A stretch of DNA of 64,000 nucleotides from Conoideocrella luteorostrata (lineage: Eukaryota > Ascomycota > Sordariomycetes > Hypocreales > Clavicipitaceae): assembly GCA_032433595.1 (NCBI GenBank), contig JASWJB010000106.1, forward strand, positions 1 to 64,000. Direction: 5' to 3'. Under the pieces are notes generated by a model. That model saw only the letters and a list, made by a program, of their open reading frames with translations. It was not told the DNA's origin and ran no database searches. A program made the position numbers and the translations under genes. This document shows, piece by piece, positions 23,450 through 34,126 of the stretch. How positions within the stretch are numbered: the first letter of the stretch is position 1; each line of letters starts with the position of its first letter.

Positions 23450-25469
23450 TTACACCTTTCGGAGAAGATTAGAGATCACGCGAGCCACCTCTTGCTCGTA
23501 ATGCCTCTCTTTTCCTTTCACTTCATGATGTGGGTCTCGGTCAGCATCTTCCTTGTCTGGCTTTCGCTCACCCTGTAGTTTTAGTAGTGAATAGATCAGA
23601 GGATTCGCAGAGAGTTCCCGGGTTTGGAACATTGACCCAAGTACGCTGCACTTATCATTCTCCGCTAACAGTAAACCAGTGTCAATATGGTGCTCTTTTA
23701 GCACAGCAAGAAAGGACTGGTTGAGAAGTTGGCATCGTCGTATTGATATACCATATGCTGCACATAGCTCATCACATGGAAAATGTAAACTGTGGCAATT
23801 TGTAGAGCAAGCTAGACTACCATCGACGATGCTAACTTGTTCTGCTTGAAAATCAACAGTATGCTCTTCGCTCGACCCTAAAGTAGCAGGTGTGGAATTC
23901 CGATTTGTAGAAAGATAAAGGAAAGGAATCATGTTATTTTTCAGCATCATCGGCACGGCTGCGCGTATAAAGTCCACCCAGGTTGCAGAATTCTCAGGAA
24001 TTATCATAGCAACATGAGCTGGATAATGAACAGGCTTGCCGACCAAATGTTGTGCAATGCGTGATGCATGTACAGAATTTCTGTCGATGCCATTGGTGTA
24101 GAAGTGCACGCCTGTAGTTAATGAGCCACTAATATATATGCATTTGGTTGTTCTCGACTCCAGTGTATATTGATTCAGAGAGAGTCCGCCGGCACAGTGT
24201 TCTTCTAGGATTTTTGACGAGAGGAGGGATTTCAGAAGTGGAGATGTGATACGCGACGCAGTATATTCTAGGCCGGTAGCTTCGATCAAGAAGCCGGCAT
24301 GGATCTGCTCACAAGGACACAAAATAGCAAACTCTGAATCATTTGGCTGAATCTCATCGAATTTTATAACCTTAATTCGGTCGTCTGTAAGAAGCTGCTG
24401 TAGATGGCGCGCGTTATCATAAGGCATGGCGTGAACAAATGTGGACCATGCTGTTCCAATCCTTCATAAAGAGCACTTGGTCACTCATTGTAAGGCAGCT
24501 CCAGTATCTCTCCAAGATTGGACCGGCTGAGTCAGCCAATAGCCTCCAACGAGCCGAGCCCTCCTTGGCATCCAAGATGTCTTGTGCCAATTGCTCTGGT
24601 GGTGGTTTTTTCTTGTGTAAGAAATCATGCCAGTTTCGCACACCCAGCTGCTCGGCAAACGCCATAAGGTTTTCAGAGAGGGTTTGGAGCGAAATAGGAT
24701 AGGGAAGGTCTTCAAAGTCCCTTGCGAGTATTTTCAAAGCATATCGATGTCGGTATGGACTGTTCGCCGATCCCTGCACTTTGGGAAGACGACCGCCTCT
24801 GGACACAAGACATATAGGTCTACTGTGGCCATTTTCAATGAAATGAAAGGCAGCATCGATTCTACTCAGCCTTGTGCCAACAATGCAAACGGACGATGAT
24901 GGAGGGATATTATGCAGACGCTGAAGTGGCCATGGGCTACTTATATATCGTGGATGGCCTGTGAGATGCGGCTGAGTACAGGCTGAGAAGTTACCGAGGG
25001 CAAGTACTACCTTTTCAACCAGTAGACTTCGACCTAAATCCTCCACTAGCCTGAATCTCTCATTGTCCACAAGTAAGTCCACGACTTCTCCGCGTACTAC
25101 TTCCAGGTGTATACCTCGTGAGGTGGTATTATATTTTGCGGATTTAAAGAGTGAAGAGAGGTATTCTCCATAGACGTATCTCAGTGGATAACGCACGCTT
25201 TCAAACTATGGACGATTAGAGGACACCCATTGACTGAAATGTCACGGGTTATTCTCGTACAGGCCCATTGTGTCTGTCGCCATATTGATGATGGAATTAC
25301 CACAGCCATGGGAATAGGTTAGGTCTAGGCCGATTTGCTCGAGCTTTATATATATATATATGCAGCTAATAGCCTCGGAAATTTTTAATTTTTCAAGAAG
25401 ACAAATCAAAACAGCTAGGCCACATGCTTCGCCGCCGCAGATAGCCACAGATAGGCAGGATAAATTCAT
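23450..25469 (-). pseudogene. FAD/NAD(P)-binding oxidoreductase of the YdhS/COG4529 type, broken
   Basis: Three conceptual segments lie in order: 25469-25242, 25235-24417 and 24427-23450. Together they would make about 675 residues. The N-terminal dinucleotide motif is CGGEACGLAVL, followed by the YdhS-type landmarks INMATDTMGLY, YPLRYVYGEYL, VVLALGNFS and a second fold VCIVGTRLSRIDAAFHFIENGH with LVSRGGRLP. The reading frame has TGA and TAG stops between GLYENNP and FESVRYPL, and a 2-nt deletion near 24450 shifts the frame after KDWNSM. The 40-bp GTGACA...CATAG interval is not a multiple of three, so removing it as an intron does not restore the frame. Glycines of both nucleotide loops are also changed. 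A partial copy at 42.4-42.9 kb keeps the frame across the frameshift site. The original substrate is unknown. Confidence 0.85.
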
Positions 25470-26470
25470 TGTGTGTGGGCTCAAGTGTCCTAAGTCAAGT
25501 TACGTGATCCTAAAGCAGCACCCTTGGCACTTTTAAACGATAAGAATATATTTCTTTGTAAAGATTTATAAAGTATAGCTAATTTAAAGAAAAAAAAAAA
25601 GCACGTGGCCAAAGTAAGCTAGAACAGTTGCTCAAACTCTTAATGTTCATGATTTTGCAGAATATCGCCTGAAGGAGAGTCTTCCCCCAACACTTGTCCG
25701 CTAATTTACTTTCACATCTGGTGTTACTGTAAGACACCCATCTCCCACGCCCTATACGAATGTCACGTGCATGGAACGGTAATTTGTATTGGTGTGGGAT
25801 GTGAGACAGTGTGTGCTGCGTTTTCTTGTCCTCTAATCCATTTCATGTGCTCTGTACGGAGTACATCCTCAGTACGGAGTACCTTTGACCCCTCGGTCAC
25901 ATCGATGTATCCACCATCCACTCCGTACTCCGTAGTCTAGTATCGCTGTACGGAGTATGCCAGGTATGCGTAGATGGCTTGTCCCCCAAGCGGGGGACAG
26001 TGTCACTGAGCCATCGAGGTAGCATTAACTCCGCAAGAGATTAATGCCTTGGCGACCAAAAACAAGAATAAAAAATTTTAAACAAAAAAACCTATCATAT
26101 AGCTTAGATAGATATTTAGGTAATAGATTTAATTAGTAATAAGCTTTAATTGCAACTGTGGTGGGCGTTCGAATTGAAAGGGCCTATTGGACAATGCGGA
26201 CGAAATGGCTCAGTTAAACTGTCCCCCGCATGCCCCCTTAGAAATTTGGCGTGGGTGGGTCGGAGCAAAGATGCTAACCCGCACAGCCCCCAGCACAGGG
26301 TAGGAGGCGCAGCTTGGGTAAGAGTGATGCCCAACTTATGCAGCTGCATGCCTACCTAGATAATTTCTATGCTAAAGCCACGTCCTTGCTCTAATTCAGG
26401 TTTTCTTCCCAACTCCTTCTTCTTCCTGCCCGCGCACCCTTAGAACCTCATTTTCCCACTCTCAACGCAA
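25470..26470. other. Intergenic region with a cluster of TACGGAGTA motifs
   Basis: No gene recognised. Four to five copies of TACGGAGTA or its complement lie within about 105 bp at 25854-25958. A 13-A run at about 25588-25600 and AT-rich DNA at 26060-26140 flank them. Confidence 0.6.
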
Positions 26471-28661
26471 ATGCAGTTCCCTCGGTTTGCAATTTTTTTC
26501 TCACGGTTTCCCACTTGGATCTCAAACGAAGCTGTTTCTTCCCGCCAACAGACATTGCTGTCCTCGATACCCAGCATGACCACCAGCATCAACCCTCTCA
26601 ATGCTACCGCCTCGGACCTCCAGGCAGAGCTCGCCAGCAGCTCCGTCACCAGTCGCCAACTCGTCAAGCTCTATCTAAACCAGATAGCTCGGTATAATGG
26701 GTACTTAAAGGCTGTTATCGCCGTGGCGCCAGAAGAACTTTTGGATGAAACGGCGGCTAGATTGGATGAAGAGCGAGCCAAAGGCAATGTCCGTGGCCCG
26801 CTCCATGGCGTCCCAATCCTCGTCAAGGTTCTATTTCCTGCCCTGGATTTTTGCTCATACGACGTAATATGCTAATACTTGTGTGAATGTGTAGGACAAT
26901 ATCGCCACTTCCCCGGAAATGGAATTGCCAACCACATGTGGCAGTCTCGCACTTGAAGGTTCAAAACCAAGGAAGAATGCTGGCATCATTGAACGGGGGA
27001 GCTGAGCCTTGTGTGTCCATGGGTATAAGTAGACTGATGCTAAACTCCCTAAAGCTTAGAGTTGCTGTGGCCATAATTCTCGGCAAGGCAAACTTATCAG
27101 TAAGTCTTCGTATCATAGCAGATTGCCTCATCTCTCTCTAACTCTTCTCTAGGAATGAGCTTGGTACAGGTTCGTTTATCTTTCCGATAGAAAACAACAC
27201 CGCTAAGTAATCGGGAAGGTCTGACTTTGCCGACTCGGGATGGTCCGCCGTTGGGGGCCAGACACAATCCGCATACGTTCGGGGCGGCTTCCACCACGCC
27301 AATGACACTAATGGTGGTCACAGCGTAGCAACTCACCCCCAACCCGTCCCTATTTGCGCAATATATATATCTAATTAACTTTGCAGAACCCCGGTGGCTC
27401 TTCCTCTGGTTCTGCTGTTGCAGTTAGCGCAGGAATGTCGCCATTTTCTATTGGCACTGAAACTATGGGATCGCTTATTATGCCGAGTGACAGATCTGCG
27501 CTTTATACTATCAAACCTACCCTCAAGAAAATCCCACAAGATGGCATTATCCCGGTGACGCTCGAGGCAGATTCAGCTGGTCCAATGACCAAGTCTGTGC
27601 TGGACCTAGCTAATCTTCTCATGTGCTTGTTGCCCTGACCCAACTATACCAGACGGTGGTTACAAGAGCGCCGTGACCGGATCTTGGGGCGATATCCGCA
27701 TCGGCTACCTAGATCCTCAGAAATGGCTATTCCCGACGGAGATTGTGAAGTATGAGAAAGATGCTACAGATCAAATGGTAAATCCCCAATACCCTAGCCC
27801 CATACAACTAAATGCTGTTTAACTATAGTGCTGATAAAAGCCCAGCTACGAGACTGGAACTCAGCCTACGAGAAACTTAAATATGTCGTTAAGGTTATGA
27901 AACCCGTGACACTCATATCAATAGATGAAGCTACGGAAGGTGGCAAGATGGATATCTGGGATGCTTTCCGTATGACTCCTCTAAAAGTTTGGGTGATTAT
28001 AACGCAACCTAATCATGACTAACTTCACATTAGACACAACTTTCGGAAACCTCTTAGAAGATTATCTTCAGAGCGTTGATAACTGTAAAGTCAAAACACT
28101 TAAAGAACTTATCGAATTCAACAAAGAGCACGCTGCTCAAGAACTCCCTCCCAGTGAGTTATTCATAAGTCTTGGACAGTTCAGAAGCACTGACTTCTCT
28201 TCTTAGGTGCGGATAACCAAGCTGGCCTCATTAGAGCTTTGAACGCAGCTATGGAACCAGAACAATATCGTCAGCTCATAGACTCCGCTCGCAACCGTTG
28301 TGGCAAGAGAGGCATTGACAAGGTACTGGAAGAAAATGGTGTTGACATTATCCTTGGACCTGGCGACGGGCCAATGTTCATTATTGCCGGCACAGCAGGT
28401 TAGTGATATAAGCGTTAACAAAATTTTTAAGGCCGGCCTTCTGACGAGCTTGATCTAGGATATCCAGTCGCGTCGCTACCTCTCGGATACTTGGATTATA
28501 ATGGAAGGCCATTCGGGATGCAGATCACGGCCAGAGCGCACGAGGAAGCACTCCTGATACAGGCTCAAAGCGCGTGGGAGGCCACCTTTCCAAAGCGAGA
28601 GCCCCCACCTCTGGATGAAATAGTTCTATCTGGTAGCTCAAAAGTGCTAGGCTCGGATTAG
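26471..28661 (+). pseudogene. Amidase-signature enzyme, multi-exon, probably inactivated
   Basis: Amidase-signature homology runs the full length. Exon 1 (26471 or Met at 26576, to about 26827) ends LHGVPILVK with the catalytic Lys. Then come DNIATSPEMELPTTCGSLALEG, AIILGKANLS, SGWSAVGGQTQSAYVRGG, NPGGSSSGSAVAVSAG, GTETMGSLIMPS and a complete C-terminus ([24 protein letters not shown]) ending at 28661. Lesions: after KNAGIIER the expected GT donor reads GGGAGC and the frame meets TGA; NLSE is followed by TGA before AWYR; around 27610-27640 an indel moves the frame between LDLANLL and PTIPDGGYK; and the nucleophile motif TGGS has become TMGS. Family members hydrolyse amides by a Ser-cisSer-Lys triad. 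It is unrelated in position to the intact amidase at 46.9 kb. Confidence 0.78.
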
Positions 28662-29502
28662 ATAGTCCATGAAACCTCTTGTATTGCAGCTAGTACAGAC
28701 TTTTACATTTCCATCTCTTGAGTGGGTAGTCATGGACCTGAAACCGTCGGATTCTGAAGTATAGCAGCGATACCGAGGTGGGTGAGTTGAAGCTCCAAGT
28801 TTCCGAGTCTGGTGGAAGAAATTTGTTGATTATGTTATAACGAGAGAGAAATCCATTGTGTGGGCGGACCTAGCACACCCGTGGAGACTGAACTTGCTTG
28901 AGGGACTAGGCCAGGATCCAGTGGAAATTTGCTATGAAGGGGGGTTTTTTGTTCGGTTCAGACAGTATCACTAAGACATTTAATTCGCCTTTTTCTTTTC
29001 CTTCCAGAAGCTTCATAGTGCGTCTTTGCATGCATGCAGCGGCGTGTCTTCGAAGATCAGCAATAGTGTTCGCTCCCGATAACAGTAAGGAACGGCTCAA
29101 CCAATTGATCTTTATTACCTCAAGTGCCTTGTTCACCTGAGAATTTATTATTAAGAGAAATCTAGGAGGATTTCCTAAGGCTGGGTGCAGTGTCGCCTTA
29201 CTCCGATGATCTCAACGCAATGATACCGTCTGCGCGAGCGATAATACGAATTGAAGTTATTTATCTGATACCTAGCTATCTGGGGGACTGTCCTACATTG
29301 ACGGCTGGGTGTGCTTTGGGTCGACAAGTCATGAAGGGTTGTTGATACCAGCACAAGCAATATGTCTTGCGCCTTCACCTGAGCCCTGCTCTTCCTTGTT
29401 GTGTTGCCTAGAACCTGCGATTTCGATGACCTTCACTGCATAATGTGTACAGAGTACCACTAATGGGAGCTGTAAAAAAATACGCTAGAAAACGCACATT
29501 TG
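28662..29502. other. Intergenic region left of the solo LTR
   Basis: No recognisable gene; a 76-codon minus frame at 28906-29136 lacks features. The target-site copy ATTTG ends at 29502. Confidence 0.5.
29498..29502. repeat. Target-site duplication, left copy (ATTTG)
   Basis: Five bases identical to 29943-29947, immediately outside the TG end of the LTR. Confidence 0.8.
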
Positions 29503-29942
29503 TGTTACGAACCAATGGCAAGGCACCCAGACTAAGGAACATCAGTTGGATAAGGTGAAACACAGTAGACACCATGCCGTCACTATGGAGCAAGTCACGT
29601 GCACAACCACATGACCATGCAAGGCGCTCTATAGGATTAGTAGTAATCCCAGAGATCCCACAGAGCAACACAGAGCACACAGATCACCACAATCAAAGGA
29701 ATTATATGAGGATCAGAACATTATATATAGGACAGTCATTACCAGCTAGTTAGCACACAAGATCCTCATAGATCAATCTAAGCAATCACTTTCAGTAAGC
29801 GATTGGGAGAACTCTCCTAACGGATACCGAACACTGCTTGTATACTGTGATACTATCACTTACAACCTTTCTTACTTATTAAAGCAACAGACACTACTGT
29901 CACCTCTATCTACTTACAAGAGTAAATAGCCCGACCGTTACA
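29503..29942. mobile_element. Solo long terminal repeat (440 bp) with 5-bp target-site duplication
   Basis: The element starts TGTTACGAACC and ends GACCGTTACA, so it has the TG...CA ends and short imperfect inverted termini of an LTR (TGTTACG against TGTAACG). Directly flanking it are identical 5-bp copies ATTTG at 29498-29502 and 29943-29947. A TATATATA box at about 29723-29730 and a polyadenylation-like AT-rich 3' part fit an LTR promoter and R/U5 layout. No internal retrotransposon sequence adjoins either end, as expected after LTR-LTR recombination. Confidence 0.85.
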
Positions 29943-29947
29943 ATTTG
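29943..29947. repeat. Target-site duplication, right copy (ATTTG)
   Basis: Five bases identical to 29498-29502, immediately outside the CA end of the LTR. Confidence 0.8.
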
Positions 29948-32900
29948 ATACGCACACATCACCACCACCACGCCCTGCCACACAAAATACGGGCATCTAA
30001 TTGGCAGCTGAGATAGATAGTGCTCTAAACGCGAAAACGCGTGATGTTTTTAGTCACGATTTTTGAGGCATTCAGAGCTGCAGCGCACACAAGGCCTGAA
30101 GATGTTGATAAATACAGCACGGTAGCGAGACCCGTGTTTTCACATAAGTCTTTTTATGTGAAGGTGTGAGAGAGGGGATTTGGCCGATTAAAAGAGGCCA
30201 TGGATTCCGTGGTGCTACGCGTTGCGTCGGTCTTGACGCAACATCACGGCTAGCGGGCAAAACAACTAATAGCCGCAACGGGGCCCAACGGATATGACCT
30301 ACGGACAACGGTTATACTAGCACTAGAGCAAGCAACCAGAAAAGCGGCTACCGCCCCGTGTTCTTAACACTTTGGAACTAGCCAGGCTACGTGAGCGTCC
30401 CTGGTCCAAAAAGCTTTTGCCAGAGCAAGGATATCACATCTTTTTAGATAATCTCTTACCTCGCTAGATCTCTTCCTTGCACTTCGCCGGCTTATAATAG
30501 GTGCAACAGGCACTTGCCGAGTAAATTGCGGCCTTTTCAAGCTATTTATTAACGCCAAAGCTTCTAATAAATATAGTTAATGTAAATATAGTTAATACTG
30601 GCGCTAGAATTACCTAGAAGCTACTGCCACTTATAATAGTTAGGTTAATCAAATTGCCTAGAAAGATAACGTGCTTATGCTAATACCCTTAACAGTGTAT
30701 TCTGGGACAAATTCAAGGAACGTATCTAGTGGCGGCTAAAATCTTCAGAACCTTGCTTAAAGCTAATCAAACAGATGTTTAGTGATAAATATATTAAGCA
30801 GCTATTAGTACTATCCATAATAGCTAACTATAATAACCTTATAGGTGCTGTTAATATTAGGGACTAGCTACGGGTCTTAGAGGGTCTTGGCTATTAATTT
30901 CGGCGAGGGAAGTAGAAGCTAATTACTTAGTCTTTTCTCCTTGACCTTTGCCTTGTGAATAGCTTCATTTTGCAAAGAAAACAAGCCAAATTGGAAGGCC
31001 TATACGAACCAGCGGCAGTGGCGGCAGCAGCTTATCAATGATATATTTCGCTCGTACGGATCAACCGGCTCTTCCAGACAACGCTATCAGTCTGGCGACG
31101 AGCTCACGCTTTTCTCACAGCATAACCATGTCAATCAAAAGAAGAGGTCTAATTGCCTTGGCTGTTAAGGCTTACGTTGCGGCCAATCTCGGTCTCAAGG
31201 CTCACGGAAGCCCTTACTGAGGTCATCCACAACGGCAGAATGCGGCCACGATCCACCACCACCTTTGGTTGCGACGACGTACGTAATGTATCATAGTGAA
31301 ATATGCTAGTAAACAGATGTAGCCTTAATAGCAACTTGTCTTGATTGGCCGCATCATGGGTCCGCCTGGCTCCACTGCACCTTCGCGCACTCAAAGGCAT
31401 AGCACTATCTCAGCTGCCAATTAGATGCTCTGTTAGGGAAAGTGTCTCAGATAAAAGTTACATGCTATCTGCAGGGGGGAAAGGAAGTTACGTTCATACA
31501 ATCGCTAATCGGCGCCACCATTGGCTAGGGATTGTCGAGCACCACTACTCGCAGCGTACAGCTGCGAATAGCACACTAATTTACAGCTGCGAGTAGGGGT
31601 ACCTTTGTGTCGTAAAGGATGGGGCCGTCAAACATACGCCTGATGTCTACAAGAAAGACTTGGCTTGGCTGTGTCGCAATACTACACAGGAACGGCTTTA
31701 TCTCTAGCAAGAAAGGATGGGAGCACTTGCGGACATGCCTGTATTTATTGGTCAATAGCGCATGAAGGCTGTTGTATCAGTTTATATGCCAATCAATCGA
31801 TTTATCAATCGATCATCTTCCGGTCGCCTTGGCCATCAACTGGGAATGGAAGACGGGCATCGATTCCTCTACTCCATGGTCCAACCCATCTCCCCGTTCA
31901 ATTGCAGGGTTTGATCAAGACTGCAAAGTCATCTGTACTGAGCTTCAGCAACTGCGCCGACGGTGGCAACGAACGAGACAAGACGACGACTATGATACTT
32001 ATCGACCGGCACGCAATAAGAAAGGTCGACAAATCCAGAAATTACTGCGCAGCACCCACCGCAAAAGAGTAGAAGAGGCATCGTCGTTTAAAAACAGGCT
32101 GTCACTGTAGTCCTCCGCAAGCCGGGAAAGGATAATTATGCATAATCTAAGTCTCCACTTCGCTCATACCAAGAAACGCAAATTCTATCGAAGAGGTTTG
32201 CGTGTAACTGTTGCTTTAAGTGAGTCCAGAGTCATAGAGCAATTGTACACAGTGAAAAATGGCAGAAATGGATGAAATTGATCGTGTCTGATGCCTTCTA
32301 AATCCACGGGGAATTCCTTCCTTTTATGCCTAGCATTTGGACTCGTCTAATCCGATGATCTCCTTCAATTTCCATCGTTATCTGGCAGTGTGGGATGTGC
32401 CCTTGCACAGCTGAGAACCTCCTGCAGTCATCTTATAGCTCTCACGGCTGCTCACTAATTCCCTCACTACTCTAGCTATGTACGGCACCGATATTCCCGA
32501 CGGAAGCGGTTCTCTTCTTAAGAGTAATGTGAGGTCCGGAGCGCAAGCTATAATGGAATACTAGGGCTTTACTGCACTGGCTTTGGATGAGCGACTTGAC
32601 CCGGACAGCATATCAGGCATATGATGCCTATAGGTGATCAAAACAAATAATTATTTCTGGTTCCTATCTAGGTGATGAGTAGTAGGAGGGTTATGAATTG
32701 CTGCCAAACTAATACTTGGTTCTCTAAGCAGGTGGTTAAGCTAAAGGTACTGAAAATAATATGGAGATTATGCTAATCTCACCAAATCGCGGAGCACAGT
32801 TGCTGGGAACTTTGAATACCAATAAATTTTTCTGAAGAATAGCTTTACCTTCACTAAGACCGCTATGTATTTAAATAGGTATAATTGATTTCTTACTCTA

Positions 32901-33022
32901 TATAGTAAGATGCATTCTTTGATGTATTACACCTATTTAAGTGATGGTTAGAATAGCTCTTTGCAGTTAGATAGAGCACTAGAGTGTGTGACTGTTGGAC
33001 CATGCAGATGTTAAATATTAAG
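29948..33022. other. 3-kb AT-rich accessory stretch without recognisable genes
   Basis: Frames are short and feature-poor. A hairpin with 9-bp arms TTCACATAA/TTATGTGAA lies at 30139-30162. The part 30560-30930 is very AT-rich, rich in TTAG and CTAA words, and looks like a mutated transposon, but no protein remnant survives. Overlapping frames at 31665-32110 (up to 135 codons) have unlike composition and no motif. Nested inverted repeats lie at 32871-32940. Confidence 0.5.
32871..32940. repeat. Nested inverted repeats
   Basis: Outer arms TTAAATAGGT (32871-32880) and ACCTATTTAA (32931-32940) are perfect complements. Between them, TCTTACT and AGTAAGA form a second perfect inverted pair with a 6-bp loop. 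This could fold as a cruciform or be the remains of a miniature inverted-repeat element. Confidence 0.6.
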
Positions 33023-34126
33023 CTAAAAAATATCTAAATAACCTGCCAGCACATTGCTTAGTTGAAGCCGATCGAGTAACAGGGTGACCAGCTCCAGATA
33101 TTCCAATGATACGCTTCCCTCACTAGCGGGAACCCTGTTCCCATCTACACCACGGTCGAAACCATTCTGTAAGAAGATTCCAGTCAACGCAGCAATGCCA
33201 ATAAGCTCCTTCTGTGCTTCAGAGACTTGTCCCATGGCGTCATACAAGGTGTCCCAGAACAGGTCCCGGAGGACCTGCTGGTTGGCATGGTAGCACCAGT
33301 TCCGTGTACTCCGGGTCACAAGCATGGTTTCGAGGTTCCCGATCGACATGCCAAACGGTGCTATGGCGGCATCCTCCCAGTCGCAGATGCCCACGATTTC
33401 ACCTGTCCCTGGGTTCACGTGAATATTGTCTTGTAGCAGGTCGCAGTGGTGGAGCACCAGCGGCCAATCTTCAACGAAGAGTTTCGGCAGATTGGCAATG
33501 AGGTAGTCCAGACTTCGACGATAGCGCCTGGGCAACCCTTCAGCAAGCCGAGAAAGATCCCACGAGTACTGGCTAAACAGCGAAGTCCGGTCTGGACACG
33601 ACATGTAGCTTGGCGTGTTATGCCATGCCAAGGCAAAGAATCTAGGTGCCCAAAGTCAGCCGCATGGTGTCTTCTTTGATAGAGATGGGGGTTCACAGAA
33701 GGCGTTTTCATCGACATACCTGGCAAAATCTTGCACAGTTTGACGTAGGAGGTGGCCGTGATGCTGGTGTAACTGATCCCGGGCAATATACATGGGAATC
33801 CCGCCCACATTGTACATTGTATAGACATGGAGCTCTTTAAGCCTCCCAGAGATCCCGTGGCGTGGCACAAACCTCCCATAAGTTTGTTGTATATATTTGA
33901 GACGATCAAGGTTTAGAGGAGAGAGGGCAGCACGAAACTGAACGACAAACGCTCCATTGCTGCTCAGGACGGTGTAACTGGAAAGGCCTTGCACCGGCGC
34001 CGGATGAATAGACCCGCCCGTAATTCTTTCAGCTACCTTGTCGCATTGTTGTTGCGTTATGGCGGCGGTTTTCAGGAAGAAATCTGACACCCGCTGCCTC
34101 GACATAAGCGGCATAGTGACCTCCAT
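33023..34126 (-). CDS. APH-family phosphotransferase / kinase-like protein
   Basis: Two exons (34126-33720 and 33641-33023) join at DFA|RFFALAWHNTPSY to give 341 residues. The ATG at 34126 is chosen because the frame upstream opens only with TTG. The fold's catalytic loop is VLHHCDLLQDNIHVN (HxDxxxxN with Asp as base), followed by the metal-binding motif GICDWEDAAIAPFGM. The N-lobe has SYTVLSSNGAFVVQFR, where a Lys normally follows the glycine-rich strand; here VVQFR lacks it, so ATP handling may be altered. The family includes aminoglycoside, choline and homoserine kinases; fungal members are numerous and mostly uncharacterised. No neighbour suggests a substrate. Confidence 0.85.

Noticed and set aside
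22480..23450. Suspected LTR or retroelement leader (TGTAAGG near 23377 and CCTTACA near 23447)
   Set aside because: The words are short, no TG...CA element with target duplication could be delimited, and no element protein is adjacent.
31665..32110. Overlapping 135- and 112-codon plus frames
   Set aside because: Different phases with equal weak coding signal, no ATG-to-motif logic and no recognisable domain; likely chance frames.
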